A stretch of 9,623 nucleotides of DNA from Planctomycetia bacterium (GCA_010027105.1 RGVT01000075.1:1-9623), one strand, 5' to 3'; positions 1 to 6,366 are shown, counted from the first letter of the stretch. Numbers and translations are program-made. The notes: generated from the sequence alone by a model not told the origin.

Positions 1-786
<786 letters not shown>

Positions 787-824
787 AGAAACGCGGCACA
801 CAGCATCACTCGCCCAACGCCCGC

Positions 825-1107
825 AATCCGGCTTCGGGCCACCCGATCCCCCTCGCCGGACGTTCACTGCGCCCTCCGGGCTGCGTTCACTCCTAGCGAC
901 TGGCGCTGCGCCATCCATGGCTGCGCTGGTCGCTAAAGCCGGCTCAAGGGACACGGGTGGCCCGAAGCCTCCCTCAACTCTGAACGGGGAGGCGAGGGGC
1001 TGCCCGAAGCCAGGATGGCGCAGCGCCAGTGAGTCCGAGTGAGCGGAGCCCATGGATGGGCGCAGCGAACGTCCGGCGAGACGGTCGGGGCAGCCCCGAG
1101 CCGGGTT
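825..1107. repeat. Long imperfect inverted repeat, MITE-like or structured RNA element
   Basis: Two arms of about 92-95 bp face each other across a centre of about 96 bp. Perfect blocks: 899-916 (actggcgctgcgccatcc) against 1013-1030, and 852-865 (ctcgccggacgttc) against 1067-1080, the latter continuing with one mismatch through actgcgcc at 866-873 against 1059-1066. Between the blocks the arms align with small gaps. The outer parts (825-851 and 1081-1107) still match at most positions. Inside the element, ggcttcgggccaccc (830-844) is also the exact reverse complement of 955-969, and gcccgaagcc occurs at both 960-969 and 1002-1011, so more than one fold is possible. A smaller hairpin joins 967-973 to 987-993. 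No transposase and no clear target-site duplication are visible. It could be a non-autonomous mobile repeat, a transcription end for ppdK, or a structured RNA. Confidence 0.7.
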
Positions 1108-1120
1108 GATCGCACGCGGG

Positions 1121-1132
1121 TACACTCCCGCC
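1121..1132 (+). promoter_or_regulatory. Candidate -10 box for a leaderless transcript of the transporter gene
   Basis: TACACT (1121-1126) fits the TANNNT -10 pattern and is separated from the ATG at 1133 by only six bases. Transcription would then begin at or next to the start codon. There is no Shine-Dalgarno sequence in front of this ATG, which agrees with leaderless translation. No good -35 box sits at the normal spacing; TTGATC at 1106-1111 is too close to serve. Confidence 0.4.
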
Positions 1133-2551
1133 ATGGACCTTTCCCCCGAAGCGCAGGCGCTCGCGCCGATCGTCGTCGCGGTGATCGTGCTCTGGGTCAC
1201 CGAGGCCCTGCCGTTGGCCGTGACGGCGCTGCTCGGGGCGGTGGCCTGCGTCGTGGCGGGGGTGGCGCCGGCCAGGGAGGTGTTTCGGCCATTCGCCGAT
1301 CCGCTGATCTTCCTGTTCATCGGGTCGTTCCTGATCGCCGAGGCGATCAAGCAGCACGGGCTCGACCGAAGGCTGGCCTACGGCGTGCTCTCGGTGCCCT
1401 GGGTCGGGGAGCGGCCCGGGCGGATCCTGGCGGCGGTGGCGGCCGTCTCGGTGGCGATCAGCGCCTTCATTTCGAACACCTGCACCGCGGCGATGATGCT
1501 GGCGATCGTCTCCGGCATCCTGGGCGCCGTGGAGGCTGCAGCGAGAGCGACAGGCCGGTCGCCCGCGCCGGCCTTTGCCACGAGCCTGTTTCTCTGCGTG
1601 GCGTTCGCGGCCTCGATCGGCGGCCTGGCCACGCCGATCGGCACGCCGCCGAACCTGATCGGCCTCACGTTCATCCGCGACGAGGCCGGCGTCGCCGTCT
1701 CGTTCCTCGGCTGGTGCGCGATCGGCGTGCCGCTCGTGACCGTGATGGCGACCGTGGCGGTGCGGGTGCTCGCCTGGATGTTTCCCGCGGGCATCGACCG
1801 GCTCGAGGGGGTGGCCGGCTACGTGGCGGAGGAGCGCGGCCGGCTCGGGCCGTGGACGGCGGGGCAGCGGTCGACGGCCGTCGCGTTCGCGGTCACGGTG
1901 TGTTTGTGGGTGCTGCCGGGCATCCTGCTCGTGGTCCTGGGGGCGGCCCACCCGGTCTCGGCCTGGCTCACCCGCCGGCTGCCCGAGGGCGTCGCGGCGC
2001 TCATCGGCGCGATCCTCCTGTTTCTGCTGCCGGGCGACCGGACTTCCGGCGACGGCCGGCGGCGCCGGGCGCTCTCCTGGCACGAGACCCGGATCGACTG
2101 GGACATCGTGCTGCTCTACGGCGGCGGCATGGCCCTGGGCGAACTCTGCTTCTCGACGGGGTTGGCCGCGGCGCTCGGCACATCGATCACCACGCTGATC
2201 CCAGCCGGCGACTGGAGCGGGACGGTGCTCGTGGCCGTGGCGGCGCTCGTGGCCGTGGTGACGAGCGAGTTCACGAGCAACACCGCCAGCGCCACCATGG
2301 TCGTGCCGGTGGTGATCGCGCTGGCCCGGGCGACGGGCAACGAGCCGTTGCCGGCGGCGCTCGCCGCCACGTTCGCGGCGAGCCTCGGCTTCATGATGCC
2401 GGTGAGCACGCCCTGCAACGCGCTCGTCTACGGCTCGGGGCGGGTGCCGCTCAAGGCCATGATGGCGGGCGGCGCGGTCATCGACGTGGTGGGCACGCTC
2501 GTCGTCACGGCGGCCATGCTGATCGCGGGGCGGCTGTGGCTCGCTCCCTAG
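1133..2551 (+). CDS. SLC13/DASS-family anion transporter
   Basis: This is a polytopic inner-membrane transporter of the divalent anion:sodium symporter type, with 472 residues (usual for the family) and about 11-12 hydrophobic segments. The family fingerprint appears as two inverted halves. The first half has the SNT motif (residues 114-116, in FISNTCTAAMM) and GGLATPIGTPPN (163-174). The second half has WDIVLLYGGGMALG (323-336), SNTASATM (382-389) and MMPVSTPCN (421-429). In known members the SNT and nearby TPxN motifs bind sodium and the carboxylate or sulfate substrate. A hydrophilic Arg-rich loop lies at about 300-320. The substrate cannot be told from sequence: C4-dicarboxylate, citrate, sulfate or another anion are all possible. 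I chose ATG 1133 because the hydrophobic N-terminus starts there and an upstream ATG at 1052 would add Arg-rich residues encoded by the inverted repeat. The gene stands alone on its strand and converges with the next gene after 12 bp. Confidence 0.9.
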   Translation: MDLSPEAQALAPIVVAVIVLWVTEALPLAVTALLGAVACVVAGVAPAREVFRPFADPLIFLFIGSFLIAEAIKQHGLDRRLAYGVLSVPWVGERPGRILAAVAAVSVAISAFISNTCTAAMMLAIVSGILGAVEAAARATGRSPAPAFATSLFLCVAFAASIGGLATPIGTPPNLIGLTFIRDEAGVAVSFLGWCAIGVPLVTVMATVAVRVLAWMFPAGIDRLEGVAGYVAEERGRLGPWTAGQRSTAVAFAVTVCLWVLPGILLVVLGAAHPVSAWLTRRLPEGVAALIGAILLFLLPGDRTSGDGRRRRALSWHETRIDWDIVLLYGGGMALGELCFSTGLAAALGTSITTLIPAGDWSGTVLVAVAALVAVVTSEFTSNTASATMVVPVVIALARATGNEPLPAALAATFAASLGFMMPVSTPCNALVYGSGRVPLKAMMAGGAVIDVVGTLVVTAAMLIAGRLWLAP

Positions 2552-2563
2552 GAGCCAGCGCGA

Positions 2564-2968
2564 TCAGAATCCTCCCTCGATGACCGCGCCGCACTGGTGG
2601 CAGCGGGGCAACACCGGCGGCGGCGGCGTCGGCATGGAGCCCTCCGCGAACAGGCCCTGCAGCCGCGGGAAGCAGGGGGGCAGCGTCATGCAGTTCTCGC
2701 GGGCGTAGCGTCGCAGGTGAAGCTGCCCGCAGGGGTTCGCGTGGAACGTACCGCCGTGGCAGCAGGCCGGACCGCACGCGGGGCCGCGGACGTTGCCGTG
2801 CCAGGGAGGCCGCTGTACGCCGCGGCAGCCGCAGCCCTCGGGCGATCCGAGCTCCGGCCCGGCGCCGGGGTCGTCGGAGACGATGATCGTCTCACCGCCG
2901 ACGGCCGCCGAGGCGGACAGGCACGGCAGCAGCGCGGCGAGCGCGAGGACGGTGGTCAGCGAACGCAT
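2564..2968 (-). CDS. Small secreted Cys-rich protein of unknown function
   Basis: I do not recognise the family. The 134-residue product opens with a typical Sec signal peptide (MRSLTTVLALAALL, likely cleaved near residues 19-22, after ASA). The remaining roughly 112 residues contain ten Cys, at 46, 48, 65, 69, 70, 80, 93, 99, 123 and 126, many as CxC, CGPACC or CxxC. Several His and a Pro run (PTPPPP) precede a C-terminal RCHQCGAVIEGG tail. The Cys and His layout suggests disulfide bonding or metal binding outside the cytoplasm, which is inference only. The Cys at 16 is preceded by LLP, a poor lipobox, so a lipoprotein is unlikely. ATG 2968 is chosen because the signal peptide starts there; upstream in-frame sequence is Arg-rich and implausible. 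No strong ribosome site is seen. The C-terminus faces the transporter gene 12 bp away. Confidence 0.72.
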   Translation of the reverse strand: MRSLTTVLALAALLPCLSASAAVGGETIIVSDDPGAGPELGSPEGCGCRGVQRPPWHGNVRGPACGPACCHGGTFHANPCGQLHLRRYARENCMTLPPCFPRLQGLFAEGSMPTPPPPVLPRCHQCGAVIEGGF

Positions 2969-3138
2969 GGCGGAAACGTGCTCCGGTCTCCTCGGGCGAC
3001 TGCGGCGACGGGCCGCTCGTGCCACCGGAGAAGATCGGCGGACCCTGCGGCCTGCGCTCACCGAAGGCTCCGCGTGGTGGAGGGATGCCGGTCGTGACGA
3101 TCGGAACGGCCGCGGCCCGTTCCCGTAAGATGACGGAC
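2969..3138. promoter_or_regulatory. Divergent promoter region between the Cys-rich gene and the LarA-like gene
   Basis: The two flanking genes are transcribed away from each other, so both promoters should lie within these 170 bp. On the plus strand, TAAGAT (3126-3131) sits seven bases before the ATG at 3139. This is the same leaderless-type spacing seen before the transporter gene. Immediately upstream is an inverted repeat, GGAACGG (3103-3109) and CCGTTCC (3117-3123), flanking a CCGCGG core, placed like an operator overlapping the promoter. No convincing -35 box is visible and no minus-strand promoter stands out. Confidence 0.4.
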
Positions 3139-4296
3139 ATGAACCGGATCACGCTCGACTACGGCGCCGACGCCCCGCTCGTGCTCGACGTCGCGCCGGG
3201 GCACCTCGTCGCCGACCTCGCCGCCGCCGAGCGTCTCGTCGCCGCCGCCCTGGCCGCTCCACCCGCCGGCCCGCCCCTCCGGGCGCATGCCGTGCCGGGC
3301 GACCGGATCGTGATCGCCGTGAGCGGAGCCGTGCCCCAGGCCCGGCACGTGGTCGCAGCCGTGGCGGCGCAGTTCGCCTCGGTCGGCACGCCGCCCCCGG
3401 ACGTGGCCGAGCTGCACGCCGGCGCCGCGGCGGCCGGCCTCGACGCGGCCCACGAGCACGGCGCCGACTCCCCGACGGAGGTGGCGTATCTCGGGGCCGA
3501 CGAGGCGGGGCGGCCGCTCCAGTTCGCGCGCAGGCTCGTGGATGCCGACCTCGTCGTCACGGTGGGCGAGTGGTCGTTCGACGCGGCCCTCGGAGGCCGG
3601 TCGCTCGAAGGGGAACTGTGGCCCGCCTTCGGCCGGCGCGAGTGCGCAGACGACCTCCTGCTCGACCTCGCCCGCAACGGCCGCCGGGCCCTGCCCCGCT
3701 GGCTCGCGGCGCTGCGGTCGCTCACGTGGCAGTTGGGCGCGACGTCGTGCCTGCGCGTCGTGGCCGGCCGCGGGAGCACGCTCGCCGCCGCCGCGTTCGG
3801 CACCGGCGACGAGGCCGCCCGCCGGGCCCGCGGCCGGGCCGCGGCCTGGGCGCCCGCGGTGGCCCGCCCGGCCGACGCCGCGGTCTGCTCGCTATCCACC
3901 ACGGCCGGTGGCTTTCGCACCGTGACCCGGGCCGTCGCTGCGGCCGCCCGCGTCACGCGGCCGGGGGGCACGATCTGCGTCGCCACCACGCTGGTCGAGC
4001 CGCCCGGCCCCGTTGTCACCCGCTGGCGGCAGGGGGCCCCGCTCCGGCCGCTTCTTCGGGAGGCTTGCCGCTCGGGCGACCGCGACCTCGTGGCCGACGC
4101 CGTCGTGACCCGCTTTCTCGCGCGCGGGCTCGGCGACAGACGGCTGGTTCTGCTCTCCAACCTCGACGAGGCGACCGTCGAAGATCTCGAATTCGGCCAC
4201 GCCGCGACTCCCGACGTCGTCGCGCGGCTGGCCTGCCGCTCGGAGAACCTGGTCCTCCTCCACGAGGCCGACCTGATGCTCCCTTCGCTCGCCTAA
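3139..4296 (+). CDS. LarA-like (lactate racemase / DUF2088 fold) protein with apparently lost active site
   Basis: The 385-residue product (LarA is about 420) follows the order of the LarA fold. It has an N-terminal half with a PGDRIVIAVSGAVPQARHVV strand-turn-helix (53-72), YLGADEAGRPLQF (117-129) and VDADLVVTVGEW (134-145). Its C-terminal half contains PADAAVCSLSTTAGGFRTVTRAV (244-266), then RPGGTICVATTLVEPPG (274-290). LarA holds a nickel-pincer cofactor through conserved His and Lys residues and uses a DxTRP-type motif for substrate. Here the DxTRP position reads SGAVPQ. The usual HYFAGFSGGRK block reads SFDAALGGRS, without the His and the pincer-carrying Lys. No His occurs between residue 107 and residue 354. 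The fold call is fairly good, but racemase activity is doubtful; it may be a paralogue with another role. ATG 3139 is chosen on the match to fold length and the upstream TAAGAT box; ATG 3130, in frame, is an alternative. Neither has a clear ribosome site. The stop overlaps that of the convergent gene. Confidence 0.68.
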   Translation: MNRITLDYGADAPLVLDVAPGHLVADLAAAERLVAAALAAPPAGPPLRAHAVPGDRIVIAVSGAVPQARHVVAAVAAQFASVGTPPPDVAELHAGAAAAGLDAAHEHGADSPTEVAYLGADEAGRPLQFARRLVDADLVVTVGEWSFDAALGGRSLEGELWPAFGRRECADDLLLDLARNGRRALPRWLAALRSLTWQLGATSCLRVVAGRGSTLAAAAFGTGDEAARRARGRAAAWAPAVARPADAAVCSLSTTAGGFRTVTRAVAAAARVTRPGGTICVATTLVEPPGPVVTRWRQGAPLRPLLREACRSGDRDLVADAVVTRFLARGLGDRRLVLLSNLDEATVEDLEFGHAATPDVVARLACRSENLVLLHEADLMLPSLA

Positions 4297-5033
4297 GCGG
4301 GCAGGGCCGACCGCCGCAGCCTGCGGCGGTAGCCGTGGCCCACCGCGGCGGCGACGCCGAGCCCCGCGAGGATCACCGTCGGCGGCTCCGGCACGGCGAC
4401 GAGTTCGATCGACAAGGGCCCGCCTGCTGAGAACGTACTCCACGTACTACCGTCGGTGATGCTGCGAGCCGCCCCAAGGTAGGAAAATCCTGAACCATTC
4501 GCCGGCTGCGGATCGAGGATGTCTACGTTGAGGTCCCAGTAGAACTGGCCCGTTGCCACCGACTGATCGCGAACCACGACCCAGTACGACTGGTCTGCCG
4601 AGAGGGCAAACGAGCCGTTGAAGTCGCGGATGGCCGCGCTGGATGCGCTGGCAACCGTGCCCGAACCGAGCACGCCGGCAGTGAAGGTGGAGAGCCAGGA
4701 ACCGGGGAGCCCGAAGGCATTATTCGACCACAATTCCACCTTGGGAAAGCCTGCAAGCCTGCTGTCCGACGACAGGTCGAGCCTGATCTTCTCCAGGTTG
4801 AGTTTGGCGGAGTCGGTTCCGGTTTTAAAACCCTGAGCCAGTGCGCTGCAAGGGCCATTCTGGGATCCTTTGCCCACGGCATACGTGCCGAAATCGGCAC
4901 TGGCCGGGTTGTTGAGATTGCTCAGCACGGGCAGCGGGCCGCCGAGCGCGGCGGTCGCGGTGACGGCCAGGAGTGCGAAGACCGCCGCGCCGCCGAGGCT
5001 CGAAAGCCGGGAAGTGAACCGAGGGGCTGACAT
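4293..5033 (-). CDS. PEP-CTERM sorted exported protein (choice-of-anchor-like domain)
   Basis: The 246-residue product has an N-terminal signal peptide (hydrophobic at about 14-31, ending ATAALGG). A beta-rich central domain follows at about 38-210. The C-terminal sorting signal consists of VPEP at 214-217, a hydrophobic stretch at about 218-232 and the basic cluster YRRRLRR at 235-241. PEP-CTERM proteins are exported and then processed by an exosortase, usually ending at the cell surface or in extracellular matrix. The central domain, with its ALAQGFKTG, KVELWSNN and YWVVVRD strands, resembles the choice-of-anchor domains found next to such signals; I cannot name the exact type with confidence. 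The start at 5033 is supported by AGGA nine bases upstream and by the signal peptide. The middle of the gene is visibly less GC-rich than its neighbours. No exosortase gene is present in this window. Confidence 0.88.
   Translation of the reverse strand: MSAPRFTSRLSSLGGAAVFALLAVTATAALGGPLPVLSNLNNPASADFGTYAVGKGSQNGPCSALAQGFKTGTDSAKLNLEKIRLDLSSDSRLAGFPKVELWSNNAFGLPGSWLSTFTAGVLGSGTVASASSAAIRDFNGSFALSADQSYWVVVRDQSVATGQFYWDLNVDILDPQPANGSGFSYLGAARSITDGSTWSTFSAGGPLSIELVAVPEPPTVILAGLGVAAAVGHGYRRRLRRSALPA
4310..4330. terminator. Perfect GC hairpin at the 3' ends of two convergent genes
   Basis: ACCGCCGCAG (4310-4319) and CTGCGGCGGT (4321-4330) are exact reverse complements around a single central C. 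The hairpin begins 14 bp past the TAA of the LarA-like gene, where a transcription end would be expected. It lies inside the last codons of the opposite PEP-CTERM gene, where it encodes part of the Arg-rich tail. No T-run follows on either strand, so it is not a classical intrinsic terminator. It could stop RNA polymerase with help or protect an mRNA 3' end, or simply reflect Arg codons (CGC/CGG) next to their reverse complements. Confidence 0.35.
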
Positions 5034-5306
5034 TGTTTGGGATCCTGGTTTCGGGATGGAGTTCGATGCGTTCGACCGGTGGACATTCCCCGCCTGCATC
5101 TCGGGGGCGAAGGGGTGCATCCACACGCGTCTGCGCCGCGCCCGTCGGGCCACCCGCCGCCGGGCGTGCCGGGCGAGAGGGCCCCGCAGCCGACGCGACG
5201 TCGTGCGGAGCCGCAGCCGGGACGGCCTGTTGGCTCGGGTTGGATGGGAACGGGGCATGGGATCACGCGTTGGATGACGTGTGGAAACGGATGCTTCGAG
5301 GGCCGA
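5034..5306. other. Intergenic region upstream of the PEP-CTERM gene
   Basis: This 273-bp stretch separates the stop of the small Arg-rich gene from the start of the PEP-CTERM gene on the minus strand. It should hold the promoter of the latter. I see the AGGA ribosome site close to the ATG, but no recognisable -10/-35 pair, strong terminator or repeat. The minus-strand frame stays open upstream of the chosen start up to 5258, but its translation is a run of Arg-rich low-complexity sequence, so I do not extend the gene. Confidence 0.5.
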
Positions 5307-5489
5307 CTACCAGGCGAACCGCTTGTTGCGGCGGCGGTGGATGCCGTTGGCCTGCGCCGGGGCACGCCGCGAGCGGGCGTACCGGGGCTGGGCGGTGCGG
5401 CGCGAATCGTGGTCGCTCGTGCGGCGGTCACGGATGCGAAGCGACGAGTAGTCGATCTCGACGTCGTCGGCGTGGAACGGGGCTGACAT
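5307..5489 (-). CDS. Small Arg-rich protein of unknown function
   Basis: The 60-residue product has an acidic start (MSAPFHADDVEIDYSSL) and then a strongly basic remainder, with 14 Arg in all and the tail GIHRRRNKRFAW. There is no signal peptide or membrane segment. A clear ribosome site, AAGGAG, lies nine bases before the ATG at 5489, which argues that this short frame is translated and fixes the start. It begins 60 bp downstream of the receiver-like gene on the same strand, so the two may be co-transcribed. The basic tail would suit binding to nucleic acid or ribosomes, but that is inference from composition only. My impression that similar HRRRNKR tails occur in other planctomycete small proteins comes from memory and was not checked. 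Confidence 0.68.
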   Translation of the reverse strand: MSAPFHADDVEIDYSSLRIRDRRTSDHDSRRTAQPRYARSRRAPAQANGIHRRRNKRFAW

Positions 5490-5549
5490 GGCGAGCTTCT
5501 CCTTCGGGGAAAACAGGGCATGAACCGTGGGAAACACTTGAAAACCGAA

Positions 5550-6044
5550 TCACCGGGCGCCGGCGAACGCCGGGGCCGAATCACGCAGGCGGCGGGCCTC
5601 GACGCACAGGCTCGTCAGGCTGTCGCCATCGCACACACCGGGCAGGTAGAGCCAGGCGCCCAGCTGGCGGGCCCAGAGCTCCTCGTCGACGTCGTCTTCC
5701 GAGCCGCAGATCACCAGCAGCGTGCCCGGACGGGCGGCGAACTCCTCGGCGATCTCCACCGTGTCGTTGACCCGCTCGCCGAGCGGCGCGGCGACGTCGA
5801 CGATCACCAGCTGGAAATCACGGTCGAGCGCCCCGCGCAGTTCGCTGGACGTTTCCGGCGTCGCACACTCGAGCCACCCGGCCAGGTCGACCGCCGCCTC
5901 GAACCGACGCCGCCGGTCGGGATCACCCGACACGACGAGGCACTCGAGCAACGCCGTGCGCCGCACGGTGCGGAGCGGCAGGCCGATCTCTGCATCCGGG
6001 GGAACCACGTCGGACGTGATGCCCACCGCAGCCACCATCATCAT
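5550..6044 (-). CDS. Receiver-like (response-regulator fold) protein, probably degenerate
   Basis: The 164-residue product has the alternating strand/helix pattern of a CheY-like domain. A first strand, ALLECLVVSGDPDRR (31-45), ends in an acidic turn. LVIVDVAAP (79-87) places Asp83 where the phosphoacceptor is expected, TLLVICGSEDD (108-118) gives the fourth strand with a Ser in the right area, and GAWLYLPG (129-136) is the fifth. The Lys usually found at the end of the fifth strand is missing (LYLPG in place of a KP-type motif), so phosphorylation-driven signalling is uncertain. No DNA-binding or enzymatic output domain is attached, and a leader of about 30 residues of unclear role precedes the fold. 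The start is set by the strong ribosome site; three ATGs in a row (6044, 6041, 6038) are all usable. No sensor kinase is nearby. The family call is moderate; a plain conserved hypothetical protein is the alternative. Confidence 0.68.
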   Translation of the reverse strand: MMMVAAVGITSDVVPPDAEIGLPLRTVRRTALLECLVVSGDPDRRRRFEAAVDLAGWLECATPETSSELRGALDRDFQLVIVDVAAPLGERVNDTVEIAEEFAARPGTLLVICGSEDDVDEELWARQLGAWLYLPGVCDGDSLTSLCVEARRLRDSAPAFAGAR

Positions 6045-6048
6045 TTCG

Positions 6049-6057
6049 CACCTCCTT
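6049..6057 (-). promoter_or_regulatory. Near-perfect Shine-Dalgarno of the receiver-like gene
   Basis: Read on the minus strand, AAGGAGGTG matches the 16S rRNA 3' end over nearly its full length. It lies four bases before the first of three consecutive ATG codons, and the GGAGG core is six bases from it. It is by far the strongest ribosome site in the window, where several genes have none, and suggests high or tightly initiated translation. Confidence 0.85.
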
Positions 6058-6215
6058 CGTACGACCGATCCGTGCGTCGCGTCTCGGGCCCACGTGCGGG
6101 CCCGACGACCGCGGCGACGAAAAGGAGGAATGCAGTCGCCGTGCCAAACCGCCGCGCACTCGACTCGGCTGCGTGCAACCCCCGGCGGCCACTCGCGTTG
6201 CGCCGCGACCAACCC

Positions 6216-6239
6216 GCGCGGCCGCGAGCGCGGCCGCGA
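6216..6239. repeat. 12-bp tandem repeat, two copies
   Basis: GCGCGGCCGCGA is present twice head to tail (6216-6227 and 6228-6239). Each copy contains the palindrome CGCGGCCGCG, so the pair can also form hairpins. It may be a binding site for a dimeric regulator or simply a small GC expansion. Confidence 0.6.
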
Positions 6240-6295
6240 AATCCGGTTTCACCACCGCGGTGATGACCTGCGGCGGCCGGCGGCTGCGGATCGGC

Positions 6296-6317
6296 GAAAA
6301 CGCCTTGTTTTCAAGGC
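6296..6317 (-). terminator. Candidate intrinsic terminator after the signal-peptidase gene
   Basis: On the minus strand the sequence reads GCCTTG, AAAA, CAAGGC, then GTTTTCG. That is a six-base-pair stem with a four-base loop followed by a short T-run, 50 bp past the stop of the signal-peptidase gene. The stem is short and the T-run only four bases, so it would be a weak terminator. The palindromes at 6330-6357, just upstream in the same transcript, could add to it. Confidence 0.45.
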
Positions 6318-6329
6318 CTGAACGCGTCT

Positions 6330-6357
6330 CTCACCGGGCCGGTGAGCGGCTCACCGG
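6330..6357. promoter_or_regulatory. Three alternating copies of an 8-bp palindromic half-site
   Basis: CTCACCGG (6330-6337), CCGGTGAG (6339-6346) and CTCACCGG (6350-6357) alternate in orientation with gaps of one and three bases. Any neighbouring pair forms an eight-base-pair hairpin or a dimer-type operator. It lies 10 bp beyond the stop codon of the signal-peptidase gene. Possible roles are part of a transcription end, a regulator-binding array, or a repeat of the REP kind. Confidence 0.5.
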
Positions 6358-6366
6358 AATGGTGGG

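Larger units (their letters stand above)
787..1132. other. Intergenic region holding a long inverted repeat and a leaderless-type promoter
   Basis: This 346-bp stretch between ppdK and the anion transporter shows no convincing gene. About 280 bp of it is an imperfect inverted repeat, listed separately. The last 25 bp before the transporter ATG hold a TACACT hexamer. An open frame crosses the right half of the element in phase with the transporter (possible ATG at 1052), but its translation is Arg-rich and follows the repeat, so I treat it as non-coding. A minus-strand open frame also spans the element, with the same low-information composition. Confidence 0.7.
6045..6366. other. Palindrome-rich intergenic region upstream of the receiver-like gene
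   Basis: This 322-bp stretch lies between the end of the signal-peptidase gene and the start of the receiver-like gene, both on the minus strand. It must contain the end of one transcript and probably the promoter of the next. It holds the alternating CTCACCGG palindromes, a terminator-like hairpin and a 12-bp tandem repeat (each listed separately). It also contains CACCGCGGTG (6253-6262) and GGGCCC-ACGTGC-GGGCCC (6086-6103), two further imperfect or perfect palindromes. No coding frame here looks real, and no clear -10/-35 pair is visible. Confidence 0.55.

Noticed and set aside
1106..1126. TTGATC plus TACACT as a -35/-10 promoter pair
   Set aside because: The hexamers are only nine bases apart, far below the usual 16-18, so TTGATC was not accepted as the -35 box.
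1052..1132. N-terminal extension of the transporter to ATG 1052
   Set aside because: It would add 27 mostly polar, Arg-rich residues encoded by the inverted repeat, with no ribosome site, ahead of a normal family N-terminus.
974..2083. A 369-codon minus-strand frame opposite the transporter gene and inverted repeat
   Set aside because: It is dominated by Arg, His, Gly and Asp runs with no domain, and lies antisense to a secure gene.
2537..2557. TGGCTC / GAGCCA stem around the transporter stop codon as a terminator
   Set aside because: Only six base pairs with a nine-base loop, no T-run on either strand, and overlap with the coding end.
1039..2583. A 514-codon open frame in another plus-strand phase across the transporter gene
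   Set aside because: Its translation is Arg/Gly-rich and low in information, while the overlapping frame has clear transporter motifs and membrane segments. High GC keeps shadow frames open.
5024..5489. Identical 11-base string ggggctgacat at the starts of the PEP-CTERM and Arg-rich genes
   Set aside because: Both simply encode the same first residues, MSAP, and the similarity does not extend upstream, so a repeat is not supported.
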